Below, one piece after another: positions 1 to 7,838 of a DNA stretch of 64,000 bases. The DNA comes from Terriglobia bacterium (GTDB lineage Bacteria; Acidobacteriota; Terriglobia; Terriglobales; Acidobacteriaceae), in assembly GCA_020073565.1 (NCBI GenBank), contig JAIQEY010000030.1, forward strand, positions 1 to 64,000, given 5' to 3'. Position 1 is the stretch's first letter. Each line of letters starts with the position of its first letter. A program made the position numbers and the translations under genes. Under the pieces are notes generated by a model, which was given only the letters and a program-made list of their open reading frames with translations, did no database searches and had not been told where the DNA came from.

Positions 1-94
1 AGAACAACACACGCTCTGTGGCATCACCCTTGCATTCATCCTCTGCATCCTTCTCCCCGACGTTTGAGAACGAGTTTGCCCTGGAGGCTTCATC

Positions 95-724
95 GTGTCG
101 CGTAACCGTCTTCTGCTTGCCCTGATCCTGGCTTTGTTTGTATCCAGCCTGGCTTTTGCCAATTCCACCACCGTCACTATGACCTTTCTCCATCCCGGAA
201 CGAACGTGTACGGCGGGTTCTATACCTATCCTTACTACTTCTCGGTCGACGGCGGTGCGCCCACGCCCATGATGTGCGACTCGTTTAATAACCGCATCTC
301 GCAGGGTCAGAGTTGGACCGCCCACGTCTCCGGCCTGCTTCAGGGGAAAGGCATGTTCGGCAAGGATGTTCAGGACTACAAAGCGGCCGGCATCATCTTT
401 CTGGGCGTTATGAATGGCACCATCGACGCCAAGCTTGGCAACTGGGCCGTCTGGAATCTGTTCACCAAAGGCATCACAAACAATGCCGCCGTTCTCTCCC
501 TCGACCAATACGCGCTAGCCCTGGCGCTGCACGCTCCGACGAGCGCCTTCAAGGGACTCGTGCTGTACACGCCGGTCGGCTCATCTCCGGGTCACGGGCC
601 GCAGGAATTCATCGGATACTGCCCACGAACGCTGGCCACTCCGGAACCGGGCAGTCTGCTATTGCTCTCGACTGGCCTGATAGGTATCGCAAGCTTGGTG
701 CGTCGCAAGTTCCGCCACTCCTGA
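95..724 (+). CDS. PEP-CTERM sorting domain secreted protein
   Basis: Exported protein of 209 residues with no recognisable enzymatic domain. It starts at a GTG and opens with a typical signal peptide (basic MSRNR, hydrophobic core, cleavage near FANS at residue 22). The C-terminus carries the PEP-CTERM tripartite signal: TPEPGS, a hydrophobic stretch (LLLLSTGLIGIASLV) and a basic RRKFRHS tail. Proteins with this tail are known to be processed by exosortases and displayed outside the cell or in the extracellular matrix. The central part contains Cys residues and aromatic-rich beta-type sequence. No exosortase gene is in the window. The export and sorting call is firm; the function is unknown. 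Confidence 0.85.
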   Translation: MSRNRLLLALILALFVSSLAFANSTTVTMTFLHPGTNVYGGFYTYPYYFSVDGGAPTPMMCDSFNNRISQGQSWTAHVSGLLQGKGMFGKDVQDYKAAGIIFLGVMNGTIDAKLGNWAVWNLFTKGITNNAAVLSLDQYALALALHAPTSAFKGLVLYTPVGSSPGHGPQEFIGYCPRTLATPEPGSLLLLSTGLIGIASLVRRKFRHS

Positions 725-773
725 TTGTCGCTTCTTGTCGTGTTGGGCTTCGAAGGCCGCCGTCAGCGGCCCG

Positions 774-1358
774 CTACGGCTTCAGCTCAGCCGGCGCTGC
801 GTGTTCGTGCAGGCGGTGCTGTACCAGAAAAGCGTAGTGCACGGCCGAGAGGATGGTGAAAGTGAATGTAGCGCGCAAAAAGAATTTGAGCGCAATCGAG
901 ACCCACAGCACTGGATTCACCAGCAGCAACAGCGCGAAGAAGACCGCAGCTACCTGCGCGAAGGTATTGGCTTTGCCGAAAATGCTGGGGCGAAAGTCGC
1001 GCAGGCCCGCGATCATGAACAACACGCCACTGACCAGCAGGATCGAGATATCGCGGCTGAACACCAGCACCGTATATTTCCAGGGAACTACGTTTCTGTA
1101 CTCAATCGAGAGCACGAGAAACATGGTGCTCATGAGCAGCTTGTCGGCGATCGGATCCAGGTATTGGCCGAGCAGCGTTTGCTGATGAAGTTTGCGGGCG
1201 AGGAGGCCGTCGAGGCCGTCGCTGAGTCCGGCGAGGACGAACAGCACGAGCGCCCACATAAAGTGATGATTGACCAGGTTGATGATGATAAACGGCAGGA
1301 AGATCATCCGCAGCAGCGTGAGCTGGTTGGGCGCGGTCAGGATCTGGCGGAGGTTCAT
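774..1358 (-). CDS. pgsA: CDP-diacylglycerol--glycerol-3-phosphate 3-phosphatidyltransferase
   Basis: Makes phosphatidylglycerol phosphate from CDP-diacylglycerol and glycerol-3-phosphate in the inner membrane, the committed step to phosphatidylglycerol and cardiolipin. The CDP-alcohol phosphotransferase signature is complete: D50-G51-x2-A54-R55-x8-G64-x3-D68-x3-D72. At 194 residues with several hydrophobic segments it matches the family's usual length. The start overlaps the stop of the upstream small gene by 4 nt (ATGA type), so the two are probably translationally coupled. It is the last gene of the leftward cluster. A related CDP-alcohol transferase of different acceptor specificity is possible, but N-terminal sequence and size favour PgsA. 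Confidence 0.9.
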   Translation of the reverse strand: MNLRQILTAPNQLTLLRMIFLPFIIINLVNHHFMWALVLFVLAGLSDGLDGLLARKLHQQTLLGQYLDPIADKLLMSTMFLVLSIEYRNVVPWKYTVLVFSRDISILLVSGVLFMIAGLRDFRPSIFGKANTFAQVAAVFFALLLLVNPVLWVSIALKFFLRATFTFTILSAVHYAFLVQHRLHEHAAPAELKP

Positions 1359-1768
1359 CGCGCCGGGCTCCCGCCGGCGGCACCCAAAAATTCACTGACT
1401 AGAATGGGTGCGGGATCCAGCCCGGTCTTTTCCGCGAAGCGCTGGGCGAGCGAGAGGATGCTGCCTTCCGGCAAATCGAGTTCCATGCGCTCGACGCGAT
1501 GCATCGGGAAGAAGACGACGCCCGACGTGAAGGGATCCCCGGCCTTGACCTGCGAAACCAGGTCTTCAAACGACGCCAGGTCGACGCCGCGCACGCTGAG
1601 CCCCTCTGGCGACAGATGCAGAATGGCTCCCCAGAATTTCTCGCGCGGATTGCTCAGGGTCACGATGACCAGCGCACCCGGATGAAAAGGGATGGTAGCG
1701 CGCCGGTCCTCATAAAAGCTTTCGCTGGTCACGATGCGATTGTCGTCTGCGCGGGGTAGAAATTGCAA
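1355..1768 (-). CDS. conserved hypothetical protein upstream of pgsA
   Basis: A 137-residue soluble protein without signal peptide or membrane segment, starting at a TTG. I do not recognise the family. It looks like a small beta-rich domain (residues 25-95, including GALVIVTLSNPREKFWGAIL) followed by a helical tail. This pattern recalls PilZ/Sm-like small beta barrels, but no diagnostic motif is present. It overlaps pgsA by 4 nt and lies 31 nt downstream of the NtrC-type regulator, so it is probably co-transcribed with both. No SD is visible before the TTG, so the exact start is uncertain. Confidence 0.6.
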   Translation of the reverse strand: MQFLPRADDNRIVTSESFYEDRRATIPFHPGALVIVTLSNPREKFWGAILHLSPEGLSVRGVDLASFEDLVSQVKAGDPFTSGVVFFPMHRVERMELDLPEGSILSLAQRFAEKTGLDPAPILVSEFLGAAGGSPAR

Positions 1769-1799
1769 ACGGAAGCGCGGGCCTGGAACTGGATCCCTT

Positions 1800-3182
1800 T
1801 TACCGCTCGCCCCCGTTCCGAGTCGCCTTCAGATCAAGCCCCACCTGCTCGGCCTTCTTATAAAGATGCGATCGTTCCAGTCCCAGCGCCCTGGCCGTGT
1901 TTGAAATCTGGTGGTGGTTGCGTTTCAGTTCGGCCAGGATGGTCTGCTTCTCGAAGGCGCGCACTCGATCGGCCAGGGGGCCAACTGCGGCAACTCCTGA
2001 TTCCCCGCTGGCTGCCGTCGCGGGTAGAGCGAGCGCCACGGTTTCGGCGGTGACTTCGTCTGAAGTTGCCAGCAGCATCAATCGCTCGACGGTGTTCCGG
2101 AGTTCTCGGATGTTGCCCGGCCACGCGTACCCCTGCAGTGCTGTGATCGCGTCCTCCGTGAAGCGCATGGGCTTCCATCCGTTGGCGCTGCTGACTTGCA
2201 GGGCAAAGTGCTCGACCAGAACTGGAATGTCTTCGCGCCGCTCACGCAGCGGAGGCAGACGCAAAGGAAAGACGTAAACGCGGTGAAACAAATCCTGCCG
2301 GAACTTCCCTTCGCGGACCTGAGCTTCCAGATCGCGGTGGGTGGCGACGATCACCCGCACGTCCACGGTGATGGGCCGGTCACCCCCGATTCGTTCGACT
2401 TCTCCTTCTTCGAGTACGCGCAACAGTTTCGCCTGCATGGTGAGCGGCATGTCTCCGATCTCGTCGAGAAAGATGGTGCCGCGCTGCGCCTGCTCGAACT
2501 TGCCCAGGTGTCGGCCGGCGGCGCCTGTGAACGATCCCTTTTCGTGACCGAACAATTCCGATTCGATCAGTTCGGCCGGTACGGCTGCACAGTTCAGGGT
2601 CACGAACGGACCGCCGGCGCGAGGGCTACGTTCGTGCAGCGTGCGCGCCACCAGTTCTTTGCCGGTGCCCGTTTCTCCGAGGATGCAGACGCGAGTCTCG
2701 CTGGCAGCGACGCGCTCCACCTGCGCCATGACTCGCCGCATCGTGTCGCCCTGCCATACGATTTCGTGTTTGCCCAGGCGACGTTCCAGGTCGCGATTTT
2801 CGCGTTCCAACCGTCCGAGCTTCAGCGCGTTCTCGACCGTAAGCAGAAGTTTCTCGGTTGAGATCGGCTTTTCAAGAAAGTCGAGTGCGCCCAGTCGAGT
2901 GGCGCGTACGGCCATTTCAATGTGCGCCTGGCCCGACATCATGACGACGGGAGTGGCAATGCCCTGCGCCTTCAGTTCCTCAAGAAGTGTCAGGCCGTCC
3001 TTACCGGGCATGACCACGTCCGACAGAATCAGGTCGAAGGATTGCGATTTCGCCAATTCCAGAGCCTTGTTTGCGTTATCGCAGATCGTGGCATCGTGTC
3101 CTTCAAGGCGAAACGCCCGCGAGAGCGAAGCCAGCGTGTTGCTTTCGTCGTCGACGATGAGTAAGTGCGCTTTTTGCGGCAC
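1800..3182 (-). CDS. sigma-54-dependent response regulator, NtrC family
   Basis: Activates sigma-54 promoters on phosphorylation by its partner kinase. Domains in order: receiver (residues ~5-120; acidic VDDE, phosphoacceptor Asp in LSDVVMPGKDG, Lys in LEKP); AAA+ sigma-54 interaction domain (Walker A GETGTGKE, sigma-54 contact loop GSFTGA, Walker B IFLDEIGDM, sensor motif WPGNIRELRN); and a Fis-type helix-turn-helix at the C-terminus. I chose the GTG at 3182 because AGGAG lies 7 nt before it. The ATG at 3215 is buried in a perfect 12-bp hairpin that looks like an intergenic repeat. The kinase lies immediately upstream, so this is a kinase/regulator pair. Targets are not visible here. Confidence 0.92.
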   Translation of the reverse strand: MPQKAHLLIVDDESNTLASLSRAFRLEGHDATICDNANKALELAKSQSFDLILSDVVMPGKDGLTLLEELKAQGIATPVVMMSGQAHIEMAVRATRLGALDFLEKPISTEKLLLTVENALKLGRLERENRDLERRLGKHEIVWQGDTMRRVMAQVERVAASETRVCILGETGTGKELVARTLHERSPRAGGPFVTLNCAAVPAELIESELFGHEKGSFTGAAGRHLGKFEQAQRGTIFLDEIGDMPLTMQAKLLRVLEEGEVERIGGDRPITVDVRVIVATHRDLEAQVREGKFRQDLFHRVYVFPLRLPPLRERREDIPVLVEHFALQVSSANGWKPMRFTEDAITALQGYAWPGNIRELRNTVERLMLLATSDEVTAETVALALPATAASGESGVAAVGPLADRVRAFEKQTILAELKRNHHQISNTARALGLERSHLYKKAEQVGLDLKATRNGGER

Positions 3183-3206
3183 GGCGTTCTCCTGTTCAAC
3201 GCGAAT

Positions 3207-3240
3207 CCCACTCATCGCAAAGAACGCGATGAGTGGGGCA
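3207..3240. repeat. perfect hairpin between kinase and regulator genes
   Basis: Twelve-base arms CCCACTCATCGC (3207-3218) and GCGATGAGTGGG (3226-3237) enclose a 7-nt loop. The palindrome covers an in-frame ATG that could be mistaken for the start of the NtrC-type gene. It resembles other short intergenic palindromes in the window in size and position, so I read it as an interspersed repeat. A translational-control hairpin is an alternative. Confidence 0.7.
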
Positions 3241-3254
3241 CCCTGCTACGACGG

Positions 3255-5024
3255 CTATGCGTCGCAAGGTAACTCGATCCGAAATGTGGTTCCTTTTTCC
3301 TTGGCGCTCTCCACGGAAATCTTGCCGCCGTGATCGCTTACTACCGACTGTACAATCGCCAGCCCCAGTCCGGTGCCGTGCTGTTTGGTCGTGTAGTAAG
3401 GAGTGAACAGGCGCTCGCATTCTTCCGGCGTGAGACCCGAGCCGGTATCGGACACGGAAATGTCGACGCGGCTGTTGATTGCCTTCGTGCTGATCGTAAG
3501 CGCTCCCCCTTGCGGCATCGCGTCGATAGCGTTCAGTACTAAATTCGAAAGCGCGCGATGCAGAAGGTCGGGATCACCGGAAATTTCCGGCAGGGTGTCC
3601 GCCAGTTCGGTATGAACCGCGATCTGGCTCTTCGCCTGCAATTGCGCCTGAAAGACGCGCAACACTGAATGTACAAGGTCATTTACCTGAGTCGGCCGGC
3701 GCTGCGGCTGCGGCATCTTGGAGAACTCGCTGAACCGCCCGATGATGGTCTTCAGGTTATTGATTTCAGCGAGCAGTGTAGTCGTCCCTTCATCGAAAAC
3801 CTCCTCGAACATTTCCGGAGCTTTCTGCTTCGCGCGCACGAGATTCTCGACCGTAACCTGCAAGGGAAAGAGCGGATTCTTGAGCTCGTGAGCCAGGCGT
3901 CGCGCAAGCTCGCGCCAAGCCGCGACCCGCTCAGCCTGCACCGCGCGATCTTTCTGCTGCGCGAGATCTGTAGTCATGCGATTGAACGAATCAGCAAGTT
4001 CGCCGAGTTCATCGCTCGATTCGACTTCGACCTTGGCCTCAAGATCGCCGGCCGCAACTCTCCGCGCCGCATCGGCCAGCGATACCACGGGACGGGTGAC
4101 GCGCGCCCCAAACCACAAGCTGGTGATCACCGCGACCAGAATGCCCGCCCCGCCAACGAACATGGCGGTCGAGAGCACCTGCCTCTGCAACTCGATCAGC
4201 GGCCGCCGCGAACTTCCGACTAGGAGCACGCCCATGAGTTGCTGGTTCGGACCATTCAGCGGGATGGCGTGAAAAACTTCAGCGTCGGCGGAATCGGCTG
4301 ACCAGTGAATTACGCCTTGGCTCTCTTGTCCGGTGCTACGCACTTGTTCGATCAGAGGAGCAATGCGCTCCGCGCCCGAGGCGGGCCCATTCAGATCGAG
4401 CAGCGACTTCGGATTCCAACGCGTGTCGAGATTCTGATACAGGAGCACACGCGTGCCCGCGGGAATATCGAGAGTCGAGAGGAACCCTTGGTCCAGCCTC
4501 TCACCACCGATCACATAGAGCGGCTGTTCGCCAACATGCGTGGCTCGGACAGCGAACAACCCGAGGCTCGAGCCATCGGGCAGTTCTTCGCGCTTCAGGA
4601 ATGCGCCTGCCGAACCCACTGCCGAGGGGATCGCCGCCTCGGGATATCCAAACTTCGCCTGCCACTGCGCGGACGACAAGATCGTTCCCTGGTGGTCGAC
4701 GAGTTCGAGAAAGTCGAGCTGCTGTTGGCTGGCCAGCGCCTTCGCTTCCGTCAGATACCCGCCGCTGTCGGATGCGCCGCGGTTCACTTCCAGCGCCATG
4801 CGTTGCATCGTTTCGCTCGCCGCAATCGCCTCAACTTTGCGCACAACGTCCTGACCACGGCGTTGGAACTCCGACCGAAACTGCGCCGCCACGGCCTGGG
4901 CGCGCTCCTGGTTCGCCTGCTCGAACGACTGTCGCATGGTGCTGTACACGGACACGGAGATCACGGCGACGCACAGAAACACGGTCGCGCCAAACAGCAG
5001 CAGCAGTTTCTGCCGGAATCTCAT
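3255..5024 (-). CDS. sensor histidine kinase, NtrY-like
   Basis: Membrane histidine kinase of about 589 residues. It has an N-terminal membrane segment just after MRFRQK, a periplasmic sensor region of ~230 residues, a second membrane segment (TAMFVGGAGILVAVITSLWF) and a HAMP domain (RPVVSLADAARRVAAGDLEA). The HisKA domain has its phospho-acceptor His in RLAHELKNPLFPLQ. The catalytic domain shows the N-box (NLVLNAIDAMP), G1 box DTGSGLT and G2 box GTGLGLAIV. HELKNPL is typical of NtrY/NtrB kinases that partner NtrC regulators, and such a regulator lies next. The start at 5024 overlaps the upstream stop as ATGA; a longer in-frame extension to 5084 would run into that gene and lacks a signal sequence. 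Confidence 0.92.
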   Translation of the reverse strand: MRFRQKLLLLFGATVFLCVAVISVSVYSTMRQSFEQANQERAQAVAAQFRSEFQRRGQDVVRKVEAIAASETMQRMALEVNRGASDSGGYLTEAKALASQQQLDFLELVDHQGTILSSAQWQAKFGYPEAAIPSAVGSAGAFLKREELPDGSSLGLFAVRATHVGEQPLYVIGGERLDQGFLSTLDIPAGTRVLLYQNLDTRWNPKSLLDLNGPASGAERIAPLIEQVRSTGQESQGVIHWSADSADAEVFHAIPLNGPNQQLMGVLLVGSSRRPLIELQRQVLSTAMFVGGAGILVAVITSLWFGARVTRPVVSLADAARRVAAGDLEAKVEVESSDELGELADSFNRMTTDLAQQKDRAVQAERVAAWRELARRLAHELKNPLFPLQVTVENLVRAKQKAPEMFEEVFDEGTTTLLAEINNLKTIIGRFSEFSKMPQPQRRPTQVNDLVHSVLRVFQAQLQAKSQIAVHTELADTLPEISGDPDLLHRALSNLVLNAIDAMPQGGALTISTKAINSRVDISVSDTGSGLTPEECERLFTPYYTTKQHGTGLGLAIVQSVVSDHGGKISVESAKEKGTTFRIELPCDA

Positions 5025-6373
5025 CGCGAGTCCTCCAGCCAGAGATCGGGCAGGTTCCAACCGCCTAGACGATCGGGAGCCCAATCGTGTACGCGCGCGC
5101 TCGCCGCGCTGGCCACGGGCAAATGGAACAGCGGAATCACTGTATGACCATCCAGCAACGTGTGCTCAGCCTGATAAAGATCTTCGACCGCGTTGCCATG
5201 GAGGACCGGCTGCGGCAATCCGAGCTGGCGGGCAGCCTCGCGAAGAGCTGTGGCCGGATCGGCACTCGGGAGCACCACGCGCACCAGGCGCAGATCGTCC
5301 GCTCCTGATAACGAAACCTGCACGGTGATTCCAGCCTCGCGTGCGTTGAGCGCAATGCGCTCGGCAATAAGTTGAGCCTGGGGGTCGCGGGGATCATAAC
5401 TCAGCGTGAGCGCCGGCTGGCGCGATTCCGCGAGCACCGCTTTCGCGCGCTGCACATTGGCTTGCGTTGAGAAAATGGAGCTGTACCCCGTCATCCAGTT
5501 TGGAAGCATGCTGGCGGAAGGCTCTCCAGCACCCTTGAGGAGCACCGACTGAATGGGCTTGCGATCGATCGAAAGCGCCAAGGCGTCCCGCAGGCGGACG
5601 TCCTGAGCTTTCGAGTTGGCAGAGAAAGCCAGCGCCACCAATTCGACGGGCAACGATGTGTGAATGCGCGGCGATAGATTCGATGCGCTTGCCTGTGGTG
5701 CGGCCTCGACCACGTCCGTCTTTCCGAGTTCGAGAGCGATCGCCTGGTCGCGCAGCGATCTGCCGAATTCAATTTCGACGGTGTCGAGGAACGGACGTCC
5801 CGACCAATTGTCTTCGTTCGCAGCCAGCTTGAGAAATTTTCCAGGCTGCCATTCCTCCACACGGAAGGCTCCGGTGCCGATCGGAAGACCGCTGCCATTG
5901 CGCTTGAGAATCAGATTACGCGGCAGGGCGAGTTCGGCGAGCAGTGAGGGCGCGGAAACTTCACTGTCGATCGTCAGCGAGTCTCCCGAGGAGTGAACAT
6001 TCCAGTCCGAATGCAGCGCACCGAGAATCTGCGCAATCGCTCCAGCGGACGCGGAACTACCATCATGAAACTTCACTCCATGGAGCAGGGTGAACTGCCA
6101 GTGCCTGCCGGTGGCATCACTCTGCCAAGCGGTCGCGAGCGCCGGATCGGCGCGATTCTGTGCGTCAATCGTCACCAGGTTGTCAGCGACCAACGAGAGG
6201 ACGCGCGCGGCGTCCCAGTAGTCGGCGGGCGCGGAGCTGGCGGACAGTGCAAGGGCGTTCGGCGCGGACTGTAGCGTTACGCGCAGAGTTCCGCCGTAGT
6301 ACGGACGTGTAGCTGCCGTCGCCGTGCTCGCCAGGCTAATTGCCGCAAGAAATAGAAACGCGATTCGCCTCAT
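5021..6373 (-). CDS. peptide/nickel-type ABC transporter substrate-binding protein (SBP_bac_5)
   Basis: Periplasmic solute-binding protein of ~450 residues. The signal peptide begins at MRRIAFLF and ends near TATAA; I chose this start because upstream in-frame residues are not signal-like. Family features are YGGTLRV at the mature N-terminus, LVTIDAQNRADPALATAW, the YTFxLR-like segment FTLLHGVKFHDGS, and a C-terminal half with FSANSKAQDVRLRDALALSIDR. These place it in the oligopeptide/dipeptide/nickel binding family (cluster 5). No permease or ATPase is adjacent. Instead it overlaps the NtrY-like kinase by 4 nt, suggesting that it presents a ligand to that kinase rather than to a transporter. 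That role is inference. Confidence 0.85.
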   Translation of the reverse strand: MRRIAFLFLAAISLASTATAATRPYYGGTLRVTLQSAPNALALSASSAPADYWDAARVLSLVADNLVTIDAQNRADPALATAWQSDATGRHWQFTLLHGVKFHDGSSASAGAIAQILGALHSDWNVHSSGDSLTIDSEVSAPSLLAELALPRNLILKRNGSGLPIGTGAFRVEEWQPGKFLKLAANEDNWSGRPFLDTVEIEFGRSLRDQAIALELGKTDVVEAAPQASASNLSPRIHTSLPVELVALAFSANSKAQDVRLRDALALSIDRKPIQSVLLKGAGEPSASMLPNWMTGYSSIFSTQANVQRAKAVLAESRQPALTLSYDPRDPQAQLIAERIALNAREAGITVQVSLSGADDLRLVRVVLPSADPATALREAARQLGLPQPVLHGNAVEDLYQAEHTLLDGHTVIPLFHLPVASAASARVHDWAPDRLGGWNLPDLWLEDSR

Positions 6374-7568
6374 ACCAACCTGTATCCGCCCGTTGCACGA
6401 TAACCATCGCATTGCTGCCGCTCGTCTCCGGCCACAAAGCAACGATCCGCCCGTCAAACTCGATCGCAGAACTCGTCACCACGGGGTCGCGATCCGGCAC
6501 TTCGACCGCGCGCAAGGTGTCGCGCTCAGGGTCTCCGGCCTCAGAAACAAGCACCTGCGTGCCCGTGCCGCAACCGGAGTGGACCGCCACAAGATCGCTG
6601 CCCCATCGTAGCCCGCGGATTACCTGGTCAGTGAAGCCGTCAATCAGATGGACCGATCCATCAACAGCCGTGAGCAGCCAGAGCGTGTAGTTCGATCGCG
6701 GCAGCGCGGCCGCCGAATAGAACGACGGCACAACAGAAACCTTCCCGATCCCCGGAGAGAGAGCACCCGTAAAGAAGTTTCGAGCCGGCGCAAAAAACGC
6801 GCGCACGCCGTTGTCTTCGGCGGTCAGCGGCCAAGGGTCGTCGCTATCGTTGCAGGCGAGGGTCAGCGGTGCGGCAGCGCTCGATCGGCAGGAGGTTCCG
6901 GGCAGATACACATCGAACAAGTGATCCCGCCGCAGAAGCAGGCGGCCACGCGGATCGCGCGGTAGAGTCCGCGAGTGCACGATGGCGAGCGTCGCTTCCT
7001 GTTCCCAGTGGCCGGCTTGCTGGCGATAAACCGCGACCTTGCTGTCATCGAGCAGCAGCAGGCGCGAACCTCCGCTCATGTCGACGAGTGCTGCATCCAG
7101 AATCGGCTGCTCCTGTGCAAGGAGAAAGGTCTTTCTCAGAACGATGGGCATCGCCGAGGCAGACGTCGCGCCCGACTGTGGTCGCGCCAATGAGACGAGG
7201 GCGACTTTCTTTTCGTCGGAGCCGATCGCTATCTCCGCCGTCCAGACGTACTCGCGCACGCTCTCCGAAAGCGTCACCTGCACGGTCCCCATCGCGTCGT
7301 CTGCCTTGGCGGTGCGCACCCCTTCGATGCGCAACTGCGCTTCGAGCGCGATGCGAACCTCGCGGACGGATTTGTCGTCGAGCGACGAGCGGTTTGTGAT
7401 GTCGAGTGCAAGTGCGCCCGGACCCGTCACAGAAGCGATCTTGTGCGCCAATTGTCGAGCGGCATCGCCCAAGTTTGATGCGAATAACGAAGAAGGGAGA
7501 AAAACAGTCGCAAGCAAGAACGAAGTCAGCCAACCCAGCCGCAGCCCACCTGACATGCACGCTTGCAT
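6336..7568 (-). CDS. secreted protein of unknown function heading the two-component cluster
   Basis: About 410 residues with a signal peptide (GGLRLGWLTSFLLATVFLPSS). The first ~120 mature residues (SNLGDAARQLAHKIASV, NRSSLD, VTLSESVREYVWTAEI) look like a small alpha/beta domain. The remainder has alternating short beta motifs compatible with a beta-propeller-like fold, with Cys residues that may form disulfides. I do not recognise the family. Its 3' end overlaps the substrate-binding protein by 38 nt. In-frame sequence upstream of 7568 comes from an interspersed repeat, so I excluded it; ATG at 7556 is also possible. TATAAT (complement of 7584-7589) lies 15 nt upstream, probably the promoter of this cluster. 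Confidence 0.65.
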   Translation of the reverse strand: MQACMSGGLRLGWLTSFLLATVFLPSSLFASNLGDAARQLAHKIASVTGPGALALDITNRSSLDDKSVREVRIALEAQLRIEGVRTAKADDAMGTVQVTLSESVREYVWTAEIAIGSDEKKVALVSLARPQSGATSASAMPIVLRKTFLLAQEQPILDAALVDMSGGSRLLLLDDSKVAVYRQQAGHWEQEATLAIVHSRTLPRDPRGRLLLRRDHLFDVYLPGTSCRSSAAAPLTLACNDSDDPWPLTAEDNGVRAFFAPARNFFTGALSPGIGKVSVVPSFYSAAALPRSNYTLWLLTAVDGSVHLIDGFTDQVIRGLRWGSDLVAVHSGCGTGTQVLVSEAGDPERDTLRAVEVPDRDPVVTSSAIEFDGRIVALWPETSGSNAMVIVQRADTGWYEANRVSISCGN

Positions 7569-7630
7569 CTGTCGGATGGGCTGATTATAGCGCGGGTTGT
7601 GGGAGGCGGTTTTCATACAAGTTATCGTTT

Positions 7631-7692
7631 TGTCATCCTGAGCGGAGCATGAATTTCGCGAAGCGAAATTCGTGCGGAGTCGAAGGACCTCT
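7631..7692 (-). repeat. interspersed repeat, constant frame with variable hairpin (copy 1)
   Basis: Read on the minus strand it has the outer frame GTCCTTCGACTCCGC ... CCGCTCAGGATGACA. Inside is a palindrome with 12-base arms at 7648-7659 and 7663-7674 (one G-T pair) and a 3-nt loop. The same outer frame with different cores is at 7741, 56155 and 58755. Confidence 0.85.
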
Positions 7693-7740
7693 ACTATCGC
7701 CAAATTTGTTGACGTCGTGCATGAAGCGTTCTCGATGCGG

Positions 7741-7805
7741 GTAGGGGTCCTTCGACTCCACAATTGCCTCGCTGCGCGAGGCAATTGCTCCGCTCAGGAT
7801 GACAG
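7741..7805 (+). repeat. interspersed repeat, constant frame with variable hairpin (copy 2)
   Basis: Outer frame GGGGTCCTTCGACTCC ... TCCGCTCAGGATGACA around a perfect 12-bp hairpin (CAATTGCCTCGC at 7761-7772, loop TGC, complement 7776-7787). It lies inverted relative to copy 1, about 50 nt away, downstream of the band-7 gene. The core sequence shares no similarity with the other copies beyond its CGC-NNN-GCG tip. Confidence 0.87.
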
Positions 7806-7838
7806 TAAGACCCGACGCCCACCTAGAGCCCGGGTCCA

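Noticed and set aside
735..1685. 316-codon frame opposite pgsA
   Set aside because: Shadow of pgsA and its upstream gene; composition is Arg/Glu/Gln-rich without domain signs.
3183..3215. ATG at 3215 as start of the NtrC-type regulator
   Set aside because: Lies in a perfect hairpin; the GTG at 3182 has AGGAG at 7 nt and still keeps the whole receiver domain.
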